A DNA stretch of 64,000 nt from Telopea speciosissima (taxonomy: Eukaryota; Streptophyta; Magnoliopsida; Proteales; Proteaceae), in assembly GCF_018873765.1 (NCBI RefSeq), contig NC_057918.1, positions 12,346,862-12,410,861 on the forward strand, given 5' to 3'. This document shows, in pieces, positions 21,185 to 34,279 of the stretch (its first letter is position 1; the number at the start of each line of letters is the position of its first letter). Below the pieces are notes generated by a model. The model was not told the DNA's origin. It did not search any database and saw only the letters and a program-made list of their open reading frames with translations. The position numbers and the translations under genes are program-made.

Positions 21185-24020
21185 ATGGGGAGGATTGGAT
21201 TGTTCGATCTTGAGAAGCATTTTGCCTTCTATGGGGCTTATCATAGCAACCCCATTAATATTTTTTTACATATGTTATTTGTTTGGCCTATCTTATTTTC
21301 ATCTCATCTTCTTCTGTACTTCACACCTACCCTTTTCAATCTCCCTCAGGTTGGATTCGCTCCATTGGGATACAACGTCAACTTGGTTCTGAATATTGGT
21401 TTCTTTCTTACTTTGCTATATGCCTCGTTCTATATTGTTTTCGATGAGAAAGCTGGTTTTTTGGCTGCCCTACTCTGCTTCTTCTGTTGGGTATCTGGCA
21501 GTTATCTTGCAGCTCTGCTTGGCTTTTCTCTGGCCTGGAAGGTGAGACGCTGTGCCTCCCCTCCTCTCTCTCTTTTCCCTCTATCTTCTTCACGAATTTT
21601 ATTTGGATTTATTGTTATTTAGTGAAAATGGGTATTGTGGCCAGTGTTCCTTGAATCATGACTATTGATTCGCTCTGTTGTTTTATTCATTTATTATGAA
21701 CTGGGCTGTTCTGTTTATCTGCTTGTTCTTTTTTGTTTTTTTGTCTGCAAACAGGTAATTTGTAATTTGGGCACGGAGTTTCCCATTTTTGGAGTATCTG
21801 AGATTGCTAACTGTCAATTCATTAACTATCTATCTGGGATTGTTTGGTAGTGGCCTTTAGCTCATAATAGTAGATCCAATTTTAGGTAGCTTAATTAGGT
21901 ACTTCTTTCGGAAAATATTGTATTCATCTTTGTCTTCTGAATTGAAAGCAATGCATGTTTTTTCCTGTTCACAAATTTGAAGGGTCTTATTTGGCCATAT
22001 TTTGAAATTGGGTTACTTTTATCTTTGTTTCTGTTATCTACTTATTAATTTGTTTCAAGAAGATGTACTCTAGTATAGTGTAGATAACTAAGAAATCAGC
22101 TTTTGTTTTAAAAATAGGCACGCCAATTTATTTTTGGAACTGAAAAGAAGCGTCTTTTTGACTTTCTCTTTTAATTTCTATATTTGTTCTCAGCTTGTTC
22201 AATTCTGCATTTCTCCATGTGGGTTATTCGATTGTTGAAAAAAAATTGTGAGCTTATGCTGTGTTTTCAGAGTTGGGCATATTTATCTTTCTGGTCTCTT
22301 TAACTTTACTGTGTAACATCCGTTATTGTCCTTTATTTTTGCATTTCTCGTCTTCTTTCTTACTGTTCTGTGTATCTGTTTGTTTTTTATGGAACAGTTA
22401 TTTTTTTTTTAATTACGGAGCATTGGCCTCTTTTGGGCTGAACAAATAGAATATCCTTAGCACCAGTACTCTTGACTGTTAGCATTCTAGGTTATGTTTT
22501 GAAAATTGTGGACTCCCTTAAGGACTTGGTTTCCTGATAATTGTGCTTTCAGATTGGTAAACAATCAGAAAGCTGTACCAAAAACCCCTTAAACGACTCA
22601 ATCATCCAAGATCTCAGCTGTTTTGCATATCTTTTAACATTTAGTTCAGTGTTCTTACTATGTTTATATTCTCTTTCTTCCAACTGGATGATGTGGGAAA
22701 CCACATAAAACATTTTATCTTCTCAGATAGGAGATTGAAAAGCAAGGGACTGACTCAACTTGATTGGTTACTGGACTCATTAGGGAGGTTTGTGTAGTTC
22801 TAGAGCTACATAAAATTGAGGGTTTGTACCTAATTTTGCTTGATCTCTATCTTGGAGGCATTTGAATGTTGAGTAATCTCTTTACTATATTTGCGGGATT
22901 TGGATTTCTGTTTAATCCCCTTCAAAAGCAGCAGAGTTTAGGTGAAAATGCAACAGTAGGAAGTTATGAGAATCCAATGATGGCAATTTCATGGAATATT
23001 GAAGCTTGAAGGCAGATGGTACAGAGAGCAAAAATGGAAACTTCCGAGGTCTCAAGGGAACCTTAAAGGATACAACTTTGTTGGGAGAAACTAAGGGATG
23101 ATATGCTGCTTTTCAGGTCAGTGATGACCATATTAATAAAACAAGGCAGAAAAGTAACCTACCAGGTGCATGAGGTCTTATTACTCCTCAAAGTGCTCAT
23201 TATTCAAAAATGTTGTTGATTTTCTATTTGACTAATTGGTTTAAGTCTCCTAAAACTGCACCTCTATAAACCACTTATTACAAAATTTGTTAGGCTATAG
23301 TTTGTAGGGTTTTTATTTTTTATTATTGGTTCGAATATTTGTAACCAAGCAGGTTACAAACAGAATATGTAACCGTACTTTAGCCCCTCTAGCACAATTG
23401 GTTTTAATTTTTACATTAGGGTAAGAGGTAACTTCATATAAAATAGCATTTAATACTTAAAATAACTACCAACCCATGGCATAGAGGGTAGAAAAGGAAT
23501 TGGCATTAAGCTTTACTGCCAAATCTCACCAACCTGGCACACTTTGGCGAAGGCATCGTAGTCTATTATGGCTGTGCTTTCTTCACATATGAGAACCTCC
23601 ACAATGAGTCCTCCAACCACCGGTAACCCCAGCGTTATATACTCCTCCTCTCTTTCTTCATTCACTGTGCCACTCTGGGAGCCCACACTCCCCTTGACAT
23701 TGCTATTGCTGTTTCGGCTATTTCTTTGACGGAGTTTGTGGTCGCGGTTAATAAGACACAGTTTCCCTTCAGATTAGACTACCTCTTCCACCACAAAGTG
23801 GAGAAGCATAGTCGTTCCATTGGTGTATGTAGGATCAAATGCAACCCAAGAAGGCGGTGGAATTGGGTTGTGACCTAATTAACAAAATATAACAAACAAA
23901 ACAGAAACCCAAAACTAATCCTAACATCACACAATGGCATATTACAGAAAATAAATTAGAAACAAATGTAGAGAGTGTCATGGAGGTTATTACCAATTGC
24001 TTGAAGTAAACTAAGTACAA

Positions 24021-24051
<31 letters not shown>

Positions 24052-27000
24052 CGACAAGCATGCACACACGGCGATTTGGAGTGGTTCGGACCAACTGTCC
24101 TACGTCTACTACCCTGATCACGGACTAAATATTTCTCCACTATTCAATTCTTTTCCCAAGAAAGAATCAAGCCCGTACACAATTCAACCACTATCCTCGG
24201 ATTCAACACCCGGACCACCCTTGGTCAAGAATTTCTACCCAGGCCACACAGGACAAGGATTTCTTTCAAGCCACACAAGCTCAACTTACAACAGAAGTGG
24301 TTTCTTCTTTCAAGTGACTCCACCTATTTATAGGCAAATGAACTAGCTGTTAAACTAGTCGTTAGTGTCAAGCTCAATTTCTCCTTTGAACATTTGAATT
24401 CTTCGTCCATTCTCAAGAGAAACTAGTTGTTAGAGAACCATTTATAATTCAAAATGGTTGAAAGTATTTAATCCATTTTAGTCTCCAATATTCAACTTAT
24501 ATTTTCCAAAAAAAACTAGTTGTTGGAGCTCCTCAGCATTAGTAAAGATGTTTAAGAGTTCCACTCAAGTGGTTAGAGTCCAAGTGATTAATTAATGATG
24601 AATCAAAACCTTTCAACATCATAACCATGCAACAATAAATACTATCGCACACAAGATGGCACGACAGTCGCGGAAGACCACGATTGCAAGGACTCAAGAC
24701 TGTCACTCTCGGACATAGACGAAAGCTGGTCACGGAAGACCACGGGATCGTTCGTTTGAGAAGGCTTAGTCTCATTTACTCTTAGACATTCACGGAAGAT
24801 CGCAATGGTCATCTGTGGACATAGAGCAGTAAATCTCGATTGTCCGTAAGTTATGATTTAGAATATTTTTGACTTACCATTTAAGCCTCGTCGTCCATCT
24901 TGGGCCTGTGCCTAAGGTGGTGCATCGTGGGGTGCTTGACTGGTTCTGGCCTTGACCTGGTAGGGCAGCCGAAATCCCTGCATCATCTCCCCTGCAACTT
25001 CTTTCTTACCAGCCGTCCACCAAATGGTGCTCTCGAAAGTCAAAGAACTCGAAGATGATGTCTGTGAGTTTGGGGTTGGTGTGGATGCAGGAGGATTCCT
25101 TTATAGGCAAGGAAGAATGTTTGGATGTTTTGAAGGGAGTTCAGCTGAGAGGAGAAACTGAGACATGGATGACTGAAGGAAGAAGACGTGGCCCCTCCTT
25201 CGTAGCCATGGGAGCAACAAACACACACACACACACAGAGAGAGAGAGAGGGTTACATAACTACCCTTTTTTTTTTTCTTTTAAGATGGAATCTAGCTTT
25301 TTGAGGGTAGTCCCTGTTAAAGGTTTATTACGATAGGGGGAGTCTCCCTATCGTGAGTTATGTTGAGTTGTAGATTTTAGGTTTGCGTCTATGTTGAGTC
25401 TTAGTGTTAGGAGAGTTGTTTTGGTATTCATTGTAATTAGATGTGTACTCTTAGTAGGTTTCCTACCAAGAGTCTAATTTCTGGTTTTATAAATAAAGGC
25501 AGAGCACCACGATAGAGATAGTCTGTGTCTATCGTGGTTCAAAAACTTCTCCCATCGTTCTCTTCTCCATCCTCTCTCTCTCTCTCTCCTTCTTCACAGG
25601 TTCTGGTTTCAGATCCTGATTTGCTACATGGTATTAGAGCTATGAAGAAGAAAAGGAGAAAAAAAAACTATTAAACGCTAGTTTTAAAAAAAAATATAGG
25701 GTTTGCTAGTGTGTTCCGATGCTTACATGCTATCGTTTGTTGTTGTTCAACTGTCGTATTGGTTTTTTTCTTTTATATGCTTACGATGTTCCCTTATGGC
25801 CTTGATCTTTTGCTGAACTCTACAAGTTGAACCCCAATGCATGGGGGAGTTTGAAGTTCTGAAGATTTGAAGCTCCTCCTGTCTCTGTTGCGGCTCACAG
25901 TAACCACATGGAAGAAAGGACTTGGATGGGCAGGTCTCAGGAGTTAGAAGTCAGAACATGGAATCTCTTGTCCTTGGTAGTGGCAGAGACAATCTTTAGT
26001 AGGTACCAGTACCTGTTGGACGAGTTGAAGGAAATTTATTTGTAGGCTGTTGTGGCTATGCTGTTGAGTCCTCCTTCTTCCCTGTTGAATTTTGAATCAT
26101 CATCTACCGTTATCCTCAGTTTATGGTGGTACTGACTGTCCTTGAGATTTGAATCCAATTATATTAGTTCTTCTCGTTTCTACCTGAGATCTCATTTATT
26201 AATTATACTCTTAGGGGCAACCTATTCTGTCCAGCTTTAGTCCCACAGAACATCATAGGGCTGAGAAGCATGCCTGTTGCCTGCAAACAGGGCTGGTATA
26301 GAGTTACTGTCAGGGATGATCCCAGTGAATTTTATCCTGGTATTTGAACCTATATTTGGTTGATTACTGCTTGGATCTGGTAGATCGATGGATTTATGGC
26401 CTTCATACAAAGCTTCAGAGCCATAGGAGTCCATACGAATGTGCTATGCCCCCTAGAAATCGAGTTGCTCTCCGCTGGTTCTATCGTGAGTCAGTTTCAG
26501 CCTAAGGAAGAAGAAGATATTTTCTTCTTATTTTCTAGTATACCTCTTTTTTTGTAATTTATATAATACCCCGCTAAATTTGATTCTTTTATGTTTTGTC
26601 CCCACACTTAATATGTGATTCCAAATTAGCCCTATTTCTAAAACTTTTATTATGTTTCCATCCCAAGGTCTGTTCGCCTTAAAAAAAAAAAAAGGAGTCC
26701 CAAACTTTCAAAATAATTATTGAACTGCCACTATCTCTTATTATTGACATATTTTGAGTATTTTCTTGCTTGGATGGGCCCATGTGTATGGCCAGAATTT
26801 ACAGAATTGCCATTGGTCGTATATTTGCAATTACTGGAGATTATTTGCTAAGATTTGTTTAAATCTGACCTATGTGAGATCTTATTTGCGGCTGCTCTTG
26901 ATTATGGGATTTATGAGATGCTCATCCTTCATGATGATGGTTATTGCTGCCATATGATGGAGGAATATTATGTATTGCATCTTCTGCATTATTTGTCCAT

Positions 27001-28534
27001 GTGTAATGCTACACGTGAGGGGGAGATTGAAAATTATTATTATTATTATTATTATCTTCTCAAGTCATCAGCTAAAGATTATTATTATTATTATTTTCTT
27101 CTTCGTGTCATTTGCTCATGCCCTTAGCAATAATTTTATCTTATGAAGATGGTTATTTGTGGTATTCAGCAACAACATTCTTATCTGGTTCCCAGCAACC
27201 TTATGTTGAGTTACTTTGTCCCCAACAACATTATGTTGTTGGTACTTGGCCTCCAGCAACCTTATGTTGCTGCTACTTGGTTCCCAGCACCTTATGCTGC
27301 TACTTGGTTCCCAGTAACCTAACTGCACTTTTACCTGGTTCGCAACAACTTATGCTGCAATTTTATTTGTGATCTTTGTTTGAGGCTCATAAGTGTCTGA
27401 TCTTTACTAATCAGATCTCTAATCATGTGATTTTTACTAATCACATCATTGCTACCCTATCTTTTTTGTGAAGATTATTACCAACTACCTGCCTTCTTTG
27501 AGAAGGGCTTATGATGTTATTGTTGATGATTGGTGTGCTTGAGTTGGTATTGCTACCAGAATGAAGTTCTGTGTGTGTTCACTGGTGTCTATGACTGCTA
27601 CATATATTCAAGATTGAAACTGCTTTTAATATCTATTCTTATTGTTCCAAGCTGGAGTATTTTTTCATGTTCCTAATCTTGAGTTATGTTGAGTTGTAGA
27701 GTTTAGGTTTGAGTCTATGTTGAGTCTTAGTGTTAGGAGAGTTGTTTTGGTAGTCATTGTTTCATTGGAATTAGATGTGTATTCTTAGTTGGTTTTCTAA
27801 TTATGATAGAGATAGTCTAAGTCTATCGTGGTTCAGAAACTTCTCCCATCGTTCTCTTCGCCATCTCTCTCTCTCTCTCTCTCTCAGCTCTCTTCTTCTT
27901 CTTCACAGGTTCTGGTTTTAGATCCTGATTTTCTATAGTCCTAAATTTCCAAGACCAATTACAAAACTATCCCCATATTAAAACATTGTACTGTCTTATG
28001 GGCAAAGGCAAAAAAAAGTGGTTACTAAACCTGTTGTAACCAGCTCGGTTACAAATAGATTTTCCCTTTTATAATATGATCTGAAATGTATAGATTAGGT
28101 AGGAGTGGGCATGTAGCAGTTGTATAATAGGTAAAGTGTTTGTTTGACAAAATGGAGAAATGAAATTTACTCAAAAAGAAACAGAAAAGACTAATACTTA
28201 TATACCAATTTTTATAATAAGAAAACAGTAAGAGAAAAAAAAAAAATAAAAGGCCAACTGAACGCGCTGAAGGGTATCCCAATATCCTATGATACATGTA
28301 GTGAGTTGTGGTGCTTTTGGAATTGAAGAGAATCCATACCCTTTCTTCTAAAAGCAAGATGAAGTGAGAGGAAGAATAAAGTTCTCGTTTGGACAATCTA
28401 GGGATGTAAACAAGTGAAAATGAAATGAATGCACCCGCATCTAAATTCAAATTTCATTATATCCAAATATTAATAATACTTTCCACCCAAAAAAAAATAT
28501 TAATAATATTAGCATAAAGTAATACATTATTGTT

Positions 28535-28570
<36 letters not shown>

Positions 28571-30301
28571 CAGTGTTAAATAATTATCTGTAATCTTAAA
28601 TTATAGTTGGAGTGGATGTATCGATATCTGAATTCATATCTGATTATCCTGCAAATTCCAATAAGTATCCAAATTCATACTGGTAACCATTTACGAAAAT
28701 AAATGGATAAGGTTCCAGATCAATCCTGATTTCAATTGTCCATTTTCATCCCTAAGAAATTTAGAGAATGATTTTTCCTTGGAGGTCCAAGGAAAAATTA
28801 TCTGGAAACTTCAATTCCATGTACCATGGAAATTGATCTGGAAATATTACTGTAATATACAGTTCATGATATGCAACACCAGAAGTGAATACTCATGGGA
28901 CTTTTGTTCAGAAATTGGTAAAAGAAGAATATCAAGCTGGCAAATTTTACTGATTGCCTGAAACACATCGAATTCATCCTTAACATGAGGATTTTAAAAC
29001 TCTGCCCAAGACTTGATTATAGTTTTGTCAACCCTTTCCCACAATCTTGATGCAATGGTAGGCTTGGGCAAGATTGATGTAAAACAGACTCAGAAAATAT
29101 GGCTATGTTCCTGGACAATGTCATACCTTACCATGGGAATGGAGTTTTTCTGTCAGGACAATAACTTCTATGACGTCCTCTCCTTTTAGTCTCTTTTAGT
29201 AATGTTAACGTGATAGCTGTAGATTTTTTGTTTTCTTCGAATTGTAAAAGAACATAAGAGGTTTTATTTGTTTATTTGTTTATTTGTTTTTGTATTTTGT
29301 ACAGTATATCTGATGGCCTTTTCAGATTAATTCATATGGTGATGTGAATACAAATAATGAAAGTATCCTTTTGTTTATATCTAATATTATGCTGGTATTT
29401 CATCAAAAAATAAAATGAACTTTGTTGCCCTGGTTTCTCTTTGAAACAAAATATACATTTTTTTTATGATGAAATAAAAAATATGCTATTAATTACTGGA
29501 AAAAGTAAGGGGACAAGATTCCTGGAATACATCATCTGTCTTGAGAGTAGGAAGAATTGTTGAGGTATTAATCCATTAGACCTGATTAATCTTTTGGAGG
29601 GTTGCCCCTCTCTCATACATGAGTTTCTGCAATTTTACACACACACTCCCCCCCCCCCCCCCCAAAGGGATGCCCACAAACTTGACCTGCTTGCAAAGAC
29701 ATGAGATTCTATTTTGCTTTTTGGGAGTGGAAAAAGTTGTCTTTTTTGCTTTCTGGTTGTGCATGTTATGTTCTGTTGATCTAAGCAAAAAAACTTGAAG
29801 GTATAGTCTGCGCCATCTAGCTTCTCTTTTGTTTTAGACTTGGAAGGTGACTGTATTGGCTGTGTTATTTTTCAGGTAGGTCTGGCCGCACAGTTGTTTT
29901 GTTGGTCTGGACAGTTTATAGGCCATGGAGTCTTTGAGGTAACTTCTAAGTATTAATTATTTGTGATTGAGAGATAATTCATTGCTTATCAGATCTATTC
30001 ATTTCATTCAAATATTTTTGCAGAAACGAGCACCAGCTCTTTTGGACAACCTCCTTCAAGCCTTTCTAATGGCCCCTTTCTTTGTTCTACTGGAGGTAAA
30101 TTTGTCTAATCCTCATAAGTTTATAAGGTTGTTTCCTTGAAATTAAGGGCAAGATAGATATAGCAGCTTTTTTTATTGTTTCAGGCTCTTCAAATGTTAT
30201 GTGGTTATGAACCATATCCTGGTTTTCATGCAAATGTGCGAGCAAAAGTAGATGCTCAAATCAAAGAATGGAAATCCAAGAATCAGAAGAAAATTTCTTA
30301 G
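21185..30301 (+). CDS. MPO1-like (DUF962, YGL010w-type) ER membrane protein
   Basis: Yeast Mpo1 is an Fe(II)-dependent dioxygenase of the ER that shortens 2-hydroxy fatty acids by one carbon in phytosphingosine breakdown. Plant homologues are presumed similar. Four exons: 21185-21541, 29876-29938, 30024-30095 and 30185-30301, all with GT-AG borders and phase 0 joins, giving 202 residues. The N-terminus MGRIGLFDLEKHFAFYGAYH continues into HSNPIN and LH. Family histidines appear at residues 12, 20, 29 and 136 (GHGVFEKRAPALLDN), and PGFH stands near the C-terminus. Several hydrophobic segments span residues about 25-140. The start was chosen at the Met beginning the family's MGRxGLFDLE block; an in-frame upstream Met at 21077 adds non-conserved residues. 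The first intron is 8.3 kb and carries transposon remains, while the other introns are about 85-90 bp. The gene looks intact. Confidence 0.93.
21900..25310. other. Unassigned part of MPO1-like intron 1
   Basis: No gene is recognised. Near 23880-24380 the minus strand carries a TATA-like TATAAATAGG with purine- and pyrimidine-rich tracts, in the style of an LTR, but no partner copy was found. Around 24660-24810 three short repeats of CGGAAGACCACG type occur. Near 25220 there are (AC)n and (AG)n microsatellites. Confidence 0.4.
25315..27937 (+). mobile_element. Copia-like LTR element, broken fossil
   Basis: The left LTR (25315-25628) starts TGTTAAAGG, contains a TATA-like stretch and ends GCTACA. 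It is followed at once by TGGTATTAGAGC, which matches the initiator-tRNA-Met primer site typical of Copia elements. The right LTR is about 27668-27937. Short flanking repeats GTCCC and GTCCT (25310-25314 and 27938-27942) fit a 5-bp target duplication. The two LTRs differ at very roughly one base in twenty, so the insertion is moderately old. The two-kilobase interior has no recognisable gag or pol domain, so it is internally deleted or a non-coding relative. It lies in intron 1 of the MPO1-like gene in the same orientation. Confidence 0.8.
27183..27365. repeat. Imperfect minisatellite, about 30-bp unit
   Basis: The phrases TTGGTTCCCAGCAACC and CTTATGTTGCTGCTA recur five or six times with small changes. 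The array lies inside the Copia-like element and probably belongs to it. Confidence 0.75.
27943..29870. other. Remaining part of MPO1-like intron 1
   Basis: AT-rich, with a (GT)n/(AT)n microsatellite near 28530-28572 and a C-run near 29648-29663. Near 28030 the phrase CGGTTACAAATAGA resembles AGGTTACAAACAGA near 23352, a weak direct repeat on either side of the Copia element. No gene is seen. Confidence 0.5.
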
Positions 30302-31148
30302 TTTGTAAATGGGAAATATGCAGTCAATACAAGTTATACTGGTTGTTGAAGAACATTCATGGAGCCCATTCCATGATTTAACTATAGTTTCTGTGTGTAT
30401 GGAAATGTACCATATAAAAGAAATATACACTTGTAAAATTTTTAGAGTTAAAATGCTTGCGACTGCTTCAAGAACTGGTTTCAAGTTGGGGTGGATCTTA
30501 TACAAGTGGTTCAAATACAAGGGGTTCCACTTTTTAATGGTTCCCTCAAAAAACTCCTTTTTTTTGGGTTGTGGGGGATGATGATGAAAGAGAAAGAAAT
30601 ATAATCATCTTATCAATTGCATATTTTTTGAATAAGCAGTGGTAGTTCAAATAATTAGTGTGATTTTATTTATTTATATATTGATCTAGGATCACAGTTA
30701 TAGGTTGGCTACTGAAGAACCTAGATTCCATTCAGTGAAAATATTTTAACTTATGGCATTGATTCATTAAGGGAGTAGTCCCTAAATTGTTAAGGTTATT
30801 CAAGACAAAGATAGATTTCAGGTCCTCAAGTATGCCTAGAGGATTAAAAACTTGATTTGCATTATTTGGCCTATTAGGTTAGTGATTTTCTGTAAATCAA
30901 GAACCACTTCAGAGATTGTTTTGTGGCTTGTAAATGGCAACCAGGCCTAAGAGATCTATTTATGGAATTGTAAAAACCAAGACTGCATTAACCAGTAGTT
31001 TATGGATCATAGCCTCAAAGAGTAGTTCTAAGAGAATCATCATGGGTTGGGCTTAGAAGTGCAAGAAACACTCATAAATTACACATGTATTTAATTAAGA
31101 CAAGCAGGAAGGCTGAACATCAACAAATCTGTTAGCAGGCTCTGGCTT
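30302..31148. other. 3' flank of the MPO1-like gene
   Basis: Likely holds the 3' untranslated region and polyadenylation site of the MPO1-like gene. No other gene, RNA or repeat is recognised. Confidence 0.4.
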
Positions 31149-31399
31149 CTGAATTCCCCTTTTTTTCATTGCTATTCTGAGTTCCGACTCTAAATACATC
31201 ATTCCAATAACCTGCACTTGCATACATATTTGCAAGAAAACATAATCACCACTGTGATCTGGCTGTAGCTCCAGAAGATCACCCTCTCCCCCAATTGAAT
31301 GTGACCCAGAATGCGATAATCACCCAGCAGTGCCCGCCACTAAATGGTATTACACTCCATTGGGATAATCATTATTAGTGTTAAGCAAGGTGGTGTATT

Positions 31400-33100
31400 G
31401 ACGAAGCGTTGTCATTGTTGTCAACACCATCAATTTCTCTACACTTTCACTTGGTATTGAAGCATGCTGAGTTGCAGATTGCAGGTTTAATGTCAGGGCA
31501 GTACTTGTTTTCCTTAAATCTTCACATCTGATCGTTGGGCCCTAAAGTGGTAAGCATGAGATTTGTTGGAAATCAAGTTAGCTTCCATCTAGAATTTGAA
31601 TCAGGCTGCTCTGATATTTGGGTTGAAAGTTATGGCTCGGACAGTAGCCATGTTCTGTGAGCTTCAAAACTCTACTCTTGGACATCCAGCAGATTCAAGC
31701 ATAATTTCTGACCGCTTGCAGTCATTTTGGGTTGAACCTCAAAACATGAAAGATATGGCTACTTTAGTGAGTGATGTTCGTTGGAAGACTGGGTGGTCGA
31801 TCGGAAAAGCAAGGCGGTTGAATGGACCAACCTAGACGGATTGAAAGCTGGAAGAAGTTTTCCAAATCCAACAAAACCGGTCCGCCGGCGATGGTCTGAA
31901 ATCTTCATTTAGCTTTTGAGTATGTATTGACAGTAGGTCCATCTTTTCCACTATAGGTCCCACATTGACAATAGCTCCACAAAATCTTTCTTTCTGAAGC
32001 ACTTTATGCTATATAAAGGTTGCGTGGAGTATCTTGAAAAGATGCTTGAGATATATTGAAACTCTAGAGCTGAAAAGAAAAGAAGAGAAGTGGAGTGAAC
32101 CGAGTGCAAAGAAAAGAGGATTTTGCAAAGAAGAGAAGTGTGGAAGATGAGAAAGGAAAAGGTGATAGTCAAGCGCAAAGTGGTGAAGTGAAGAGAGTTT
32201 TCAAGCACTTCTGAAATCTAAGAGTGAGGAGAGTTTGTTAATGTGAAGTTCTCGTTAAAGCTTCTCAGTTTGATTCAATTGGTTGTAGTTTAGTTGCTAG
32301 ATAAAACACTTCAGTCAATGCTCTATTAATGAAAATGTGTATGTCATTTTAGAGAAAAAGAACGCTGCTTGGTCTCATGCCCTTATGCACGGACACAAGC
32401 ATGGTGAAATGATCACCCACCCCATGTTGGACGCCTGATACGTGCTCGTAGGCCACACGACCAAGTAGTGTTCTTTCTCCAATTATTTTATTTTCAATCT
32501 TGTAATCTTCAAGTGGGTGTTTGAAGAGGGGTTGGATTGTTAAGTTAACCTATCACATATTAGATTGGCCCAGTCTAACGTCCATATACTAGAGTGGATC
32601 CCATTAGACACATAATAATAGTGCTATTTGTAGTGAGTATTGCTAAACTTTATGTGCCATACATTCATAATTGATGTTGGAACGTAGGAGTTAGACTAAC
32701 GTTGTGCAACCTATACAAATTATTTACTTGTGTTAAAAAAAAAAATAAAAAAAATACTAATTATCCTAAACAAGTTAGACTAACTTTATGCAGGATTTTC
32801 ATCTTCTCAAGTGCGGCGCATTGCATAGTGTACCTCACTTGTGTATCCCATGACCAACTGTGGAATGCTTATTGTACCTGTGCTTCACTGTTTCAAAAAT
32901 CAGGAATTGGATTGGTGAATCGGCTGTGATCGATCCCAAATCCGACTGATCTGATACAGCCGATTCATGCTTAAGGAACCCTAGAATCGGTGAGTTTCCT
33001 TATATGTGGACCAATTCGATCCCCAATTCCTTGTGTTTAAAATCCTGGTATGCTTGCATTATCTGTTCAACTCGTTAGATCCGTTAAAGCTTTAAGAGAC
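31400..33100. other. DNA inserted between the two PPR pieces
   Basis: The stretch has no PPR similarity. It contains TATATAAAGG near 32010, a purine-rich tract near 32060-32200 and a foldback at 32351-32480. A tract of GATCxGATTC words lies near 32905-33000. It may be one or more retroelement remains, but no paired ends were found. Confidence 0.4.
32351..32480. repeat. Small foldback element (B group)
   Basis: Starts AGAGAAAAAGAACGCTGCTT and ends AAGTAGTGTTCTTTCTCC, the inverted counterpart. The arm phrase CGACCAAGTAG is shared with the element at 2532-2683, and the GAACGCTxC phrase with that at 57440-57539. The flanks give no certain target duplication. Confidence 0.55.
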
Positions 33101-34279
33101 CCCTCTCAATGTCATGGTGAGTTCAAAAATTAGTTGGCACGCTTCCATCAAATGTTTTAAGAGACACCCGTAGTGCTTTGTTGTTGATTGAATTCATCTT
33201 CTGTGACTGCAAACACATAAGACTCCTCTATCATTGTAGAGAACAGTTCTAATGCATCATCTGCAAATCGGCGCATTGTAAGGCCTTGTCACAGGACCTG
33301 CAAAGCACATAACCTGCAATCATCGTATTCCATGATGTGGTAATGTCCCCACTTTTCACATTCCAAGACATCAGATATTTAATCGGCATTTCCTCGAATA
33401 GATGGCGAACCATCAAATAGTGCCTGAGTAACAGTTAAATCCCCACAGTTGGCGTGAAAATGAAGGAGAGTGTTCCTAACCATAGTATTCGATTCGAATC
33501 CAAACTTTACAATCCTTCCATGAACCTCATTCCCCATTTTAACCCAACAGAGCTTGACGCAGGCCTCGAGGAGACACGAAAGGTGAAAGTATCAGGTCGT
33601 TCAAGCCTTTATTCCATTTGGATATAGAGGAAATGGCGTTTGAGGGATTCGAACTTTGAGCTGAGCCCCTAAGCATTGTATTCCAATTTCCGCATGAACA
33701 TGTCCGGTTCCGTGATTTTCTTGAACAGATGGTTTGCATAGTCCATGGCGCCTGTTATAGCGATCGCAGAGGCGAAGTTAAGATCTCTTGCTTCAGAGTT
33801 CGAAAGTTGGAGCATCTTTCCCATATGCTCGGTCAACCTTTGGTGAAGGTTGGAGCTCTTGTCCTTTTTATTTTACTGATCGTCACAACTAATTTTTAAT
33901 CATCACATTTGATCTTTCTCTTTCGTTCATGATTACCTTTCTACTGAGACTGTGAGACTCCTTGAAATCAAAAGAAGGGCCCCTCGTACTATATAATATG
34001 GAGTTATGGACCCATTAAGAGTTAAGGCCTAGGGACTTGGGTGTAAGGCTGTGAAAGGATGGCAAAGACTCAAAAGTAGGGGACGGGTTAACAATAAAAA
34101 TTTTGCCTGAAAAAATGGAAAACCTTGACCTTTTAATACTTTATGTTCACTGTTCAGTAGATAAAAGAAGAGAACATTTCTCGCCCATTGATTTTTCTCT
34201 AAGCTTTTCCGAATTTTTGAAAGATTTTCAGAGAAAAATTCTGTACAGACTATTCTGTGGGCTCATCATGGGTGTTTAA

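Larger units (their letters stand above)
31150..33850 (-). pseudogene. PPR (pentatricopeptide repeat) pseudogene, split
   Basis: PPR proteins bind organellar RNA. On the minus strand, 33850-33110 encodes recognisable repeats: LNFASAIA, AMDYANHLFKKITEPDMFM, WNTMLRGSAQSSNPSNAIS, then CVKLCWVKMGNEVHGRIVKF and NTLLHFHANCGDLTVTQALF, SWNTMIAGYV and DALELFSTMIEE. They appear in shifting frames with stops. The C-terminal E-type motif is found much further on, at about 31340-31150: WRALLGDYRILGHIQLGERV and LELQPDHSGDYVF. The order fits one PLS-type PPR gene of the E class. The 1.7-kb piece between (about 31400-33100) is foreign. Several frameshifts and missing repeats make it clearly dead. It is most likely an old copy and not the active locus. 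Confidence 0.82.

Noticed and set aside
23520-23870. Possible protein fragment (FTYENLHNESSNH, RLDYLFHHKVEKH)
   Set aside because: No family could be recognised, the frame is interrupted, and it lies in an intron full of repeats.
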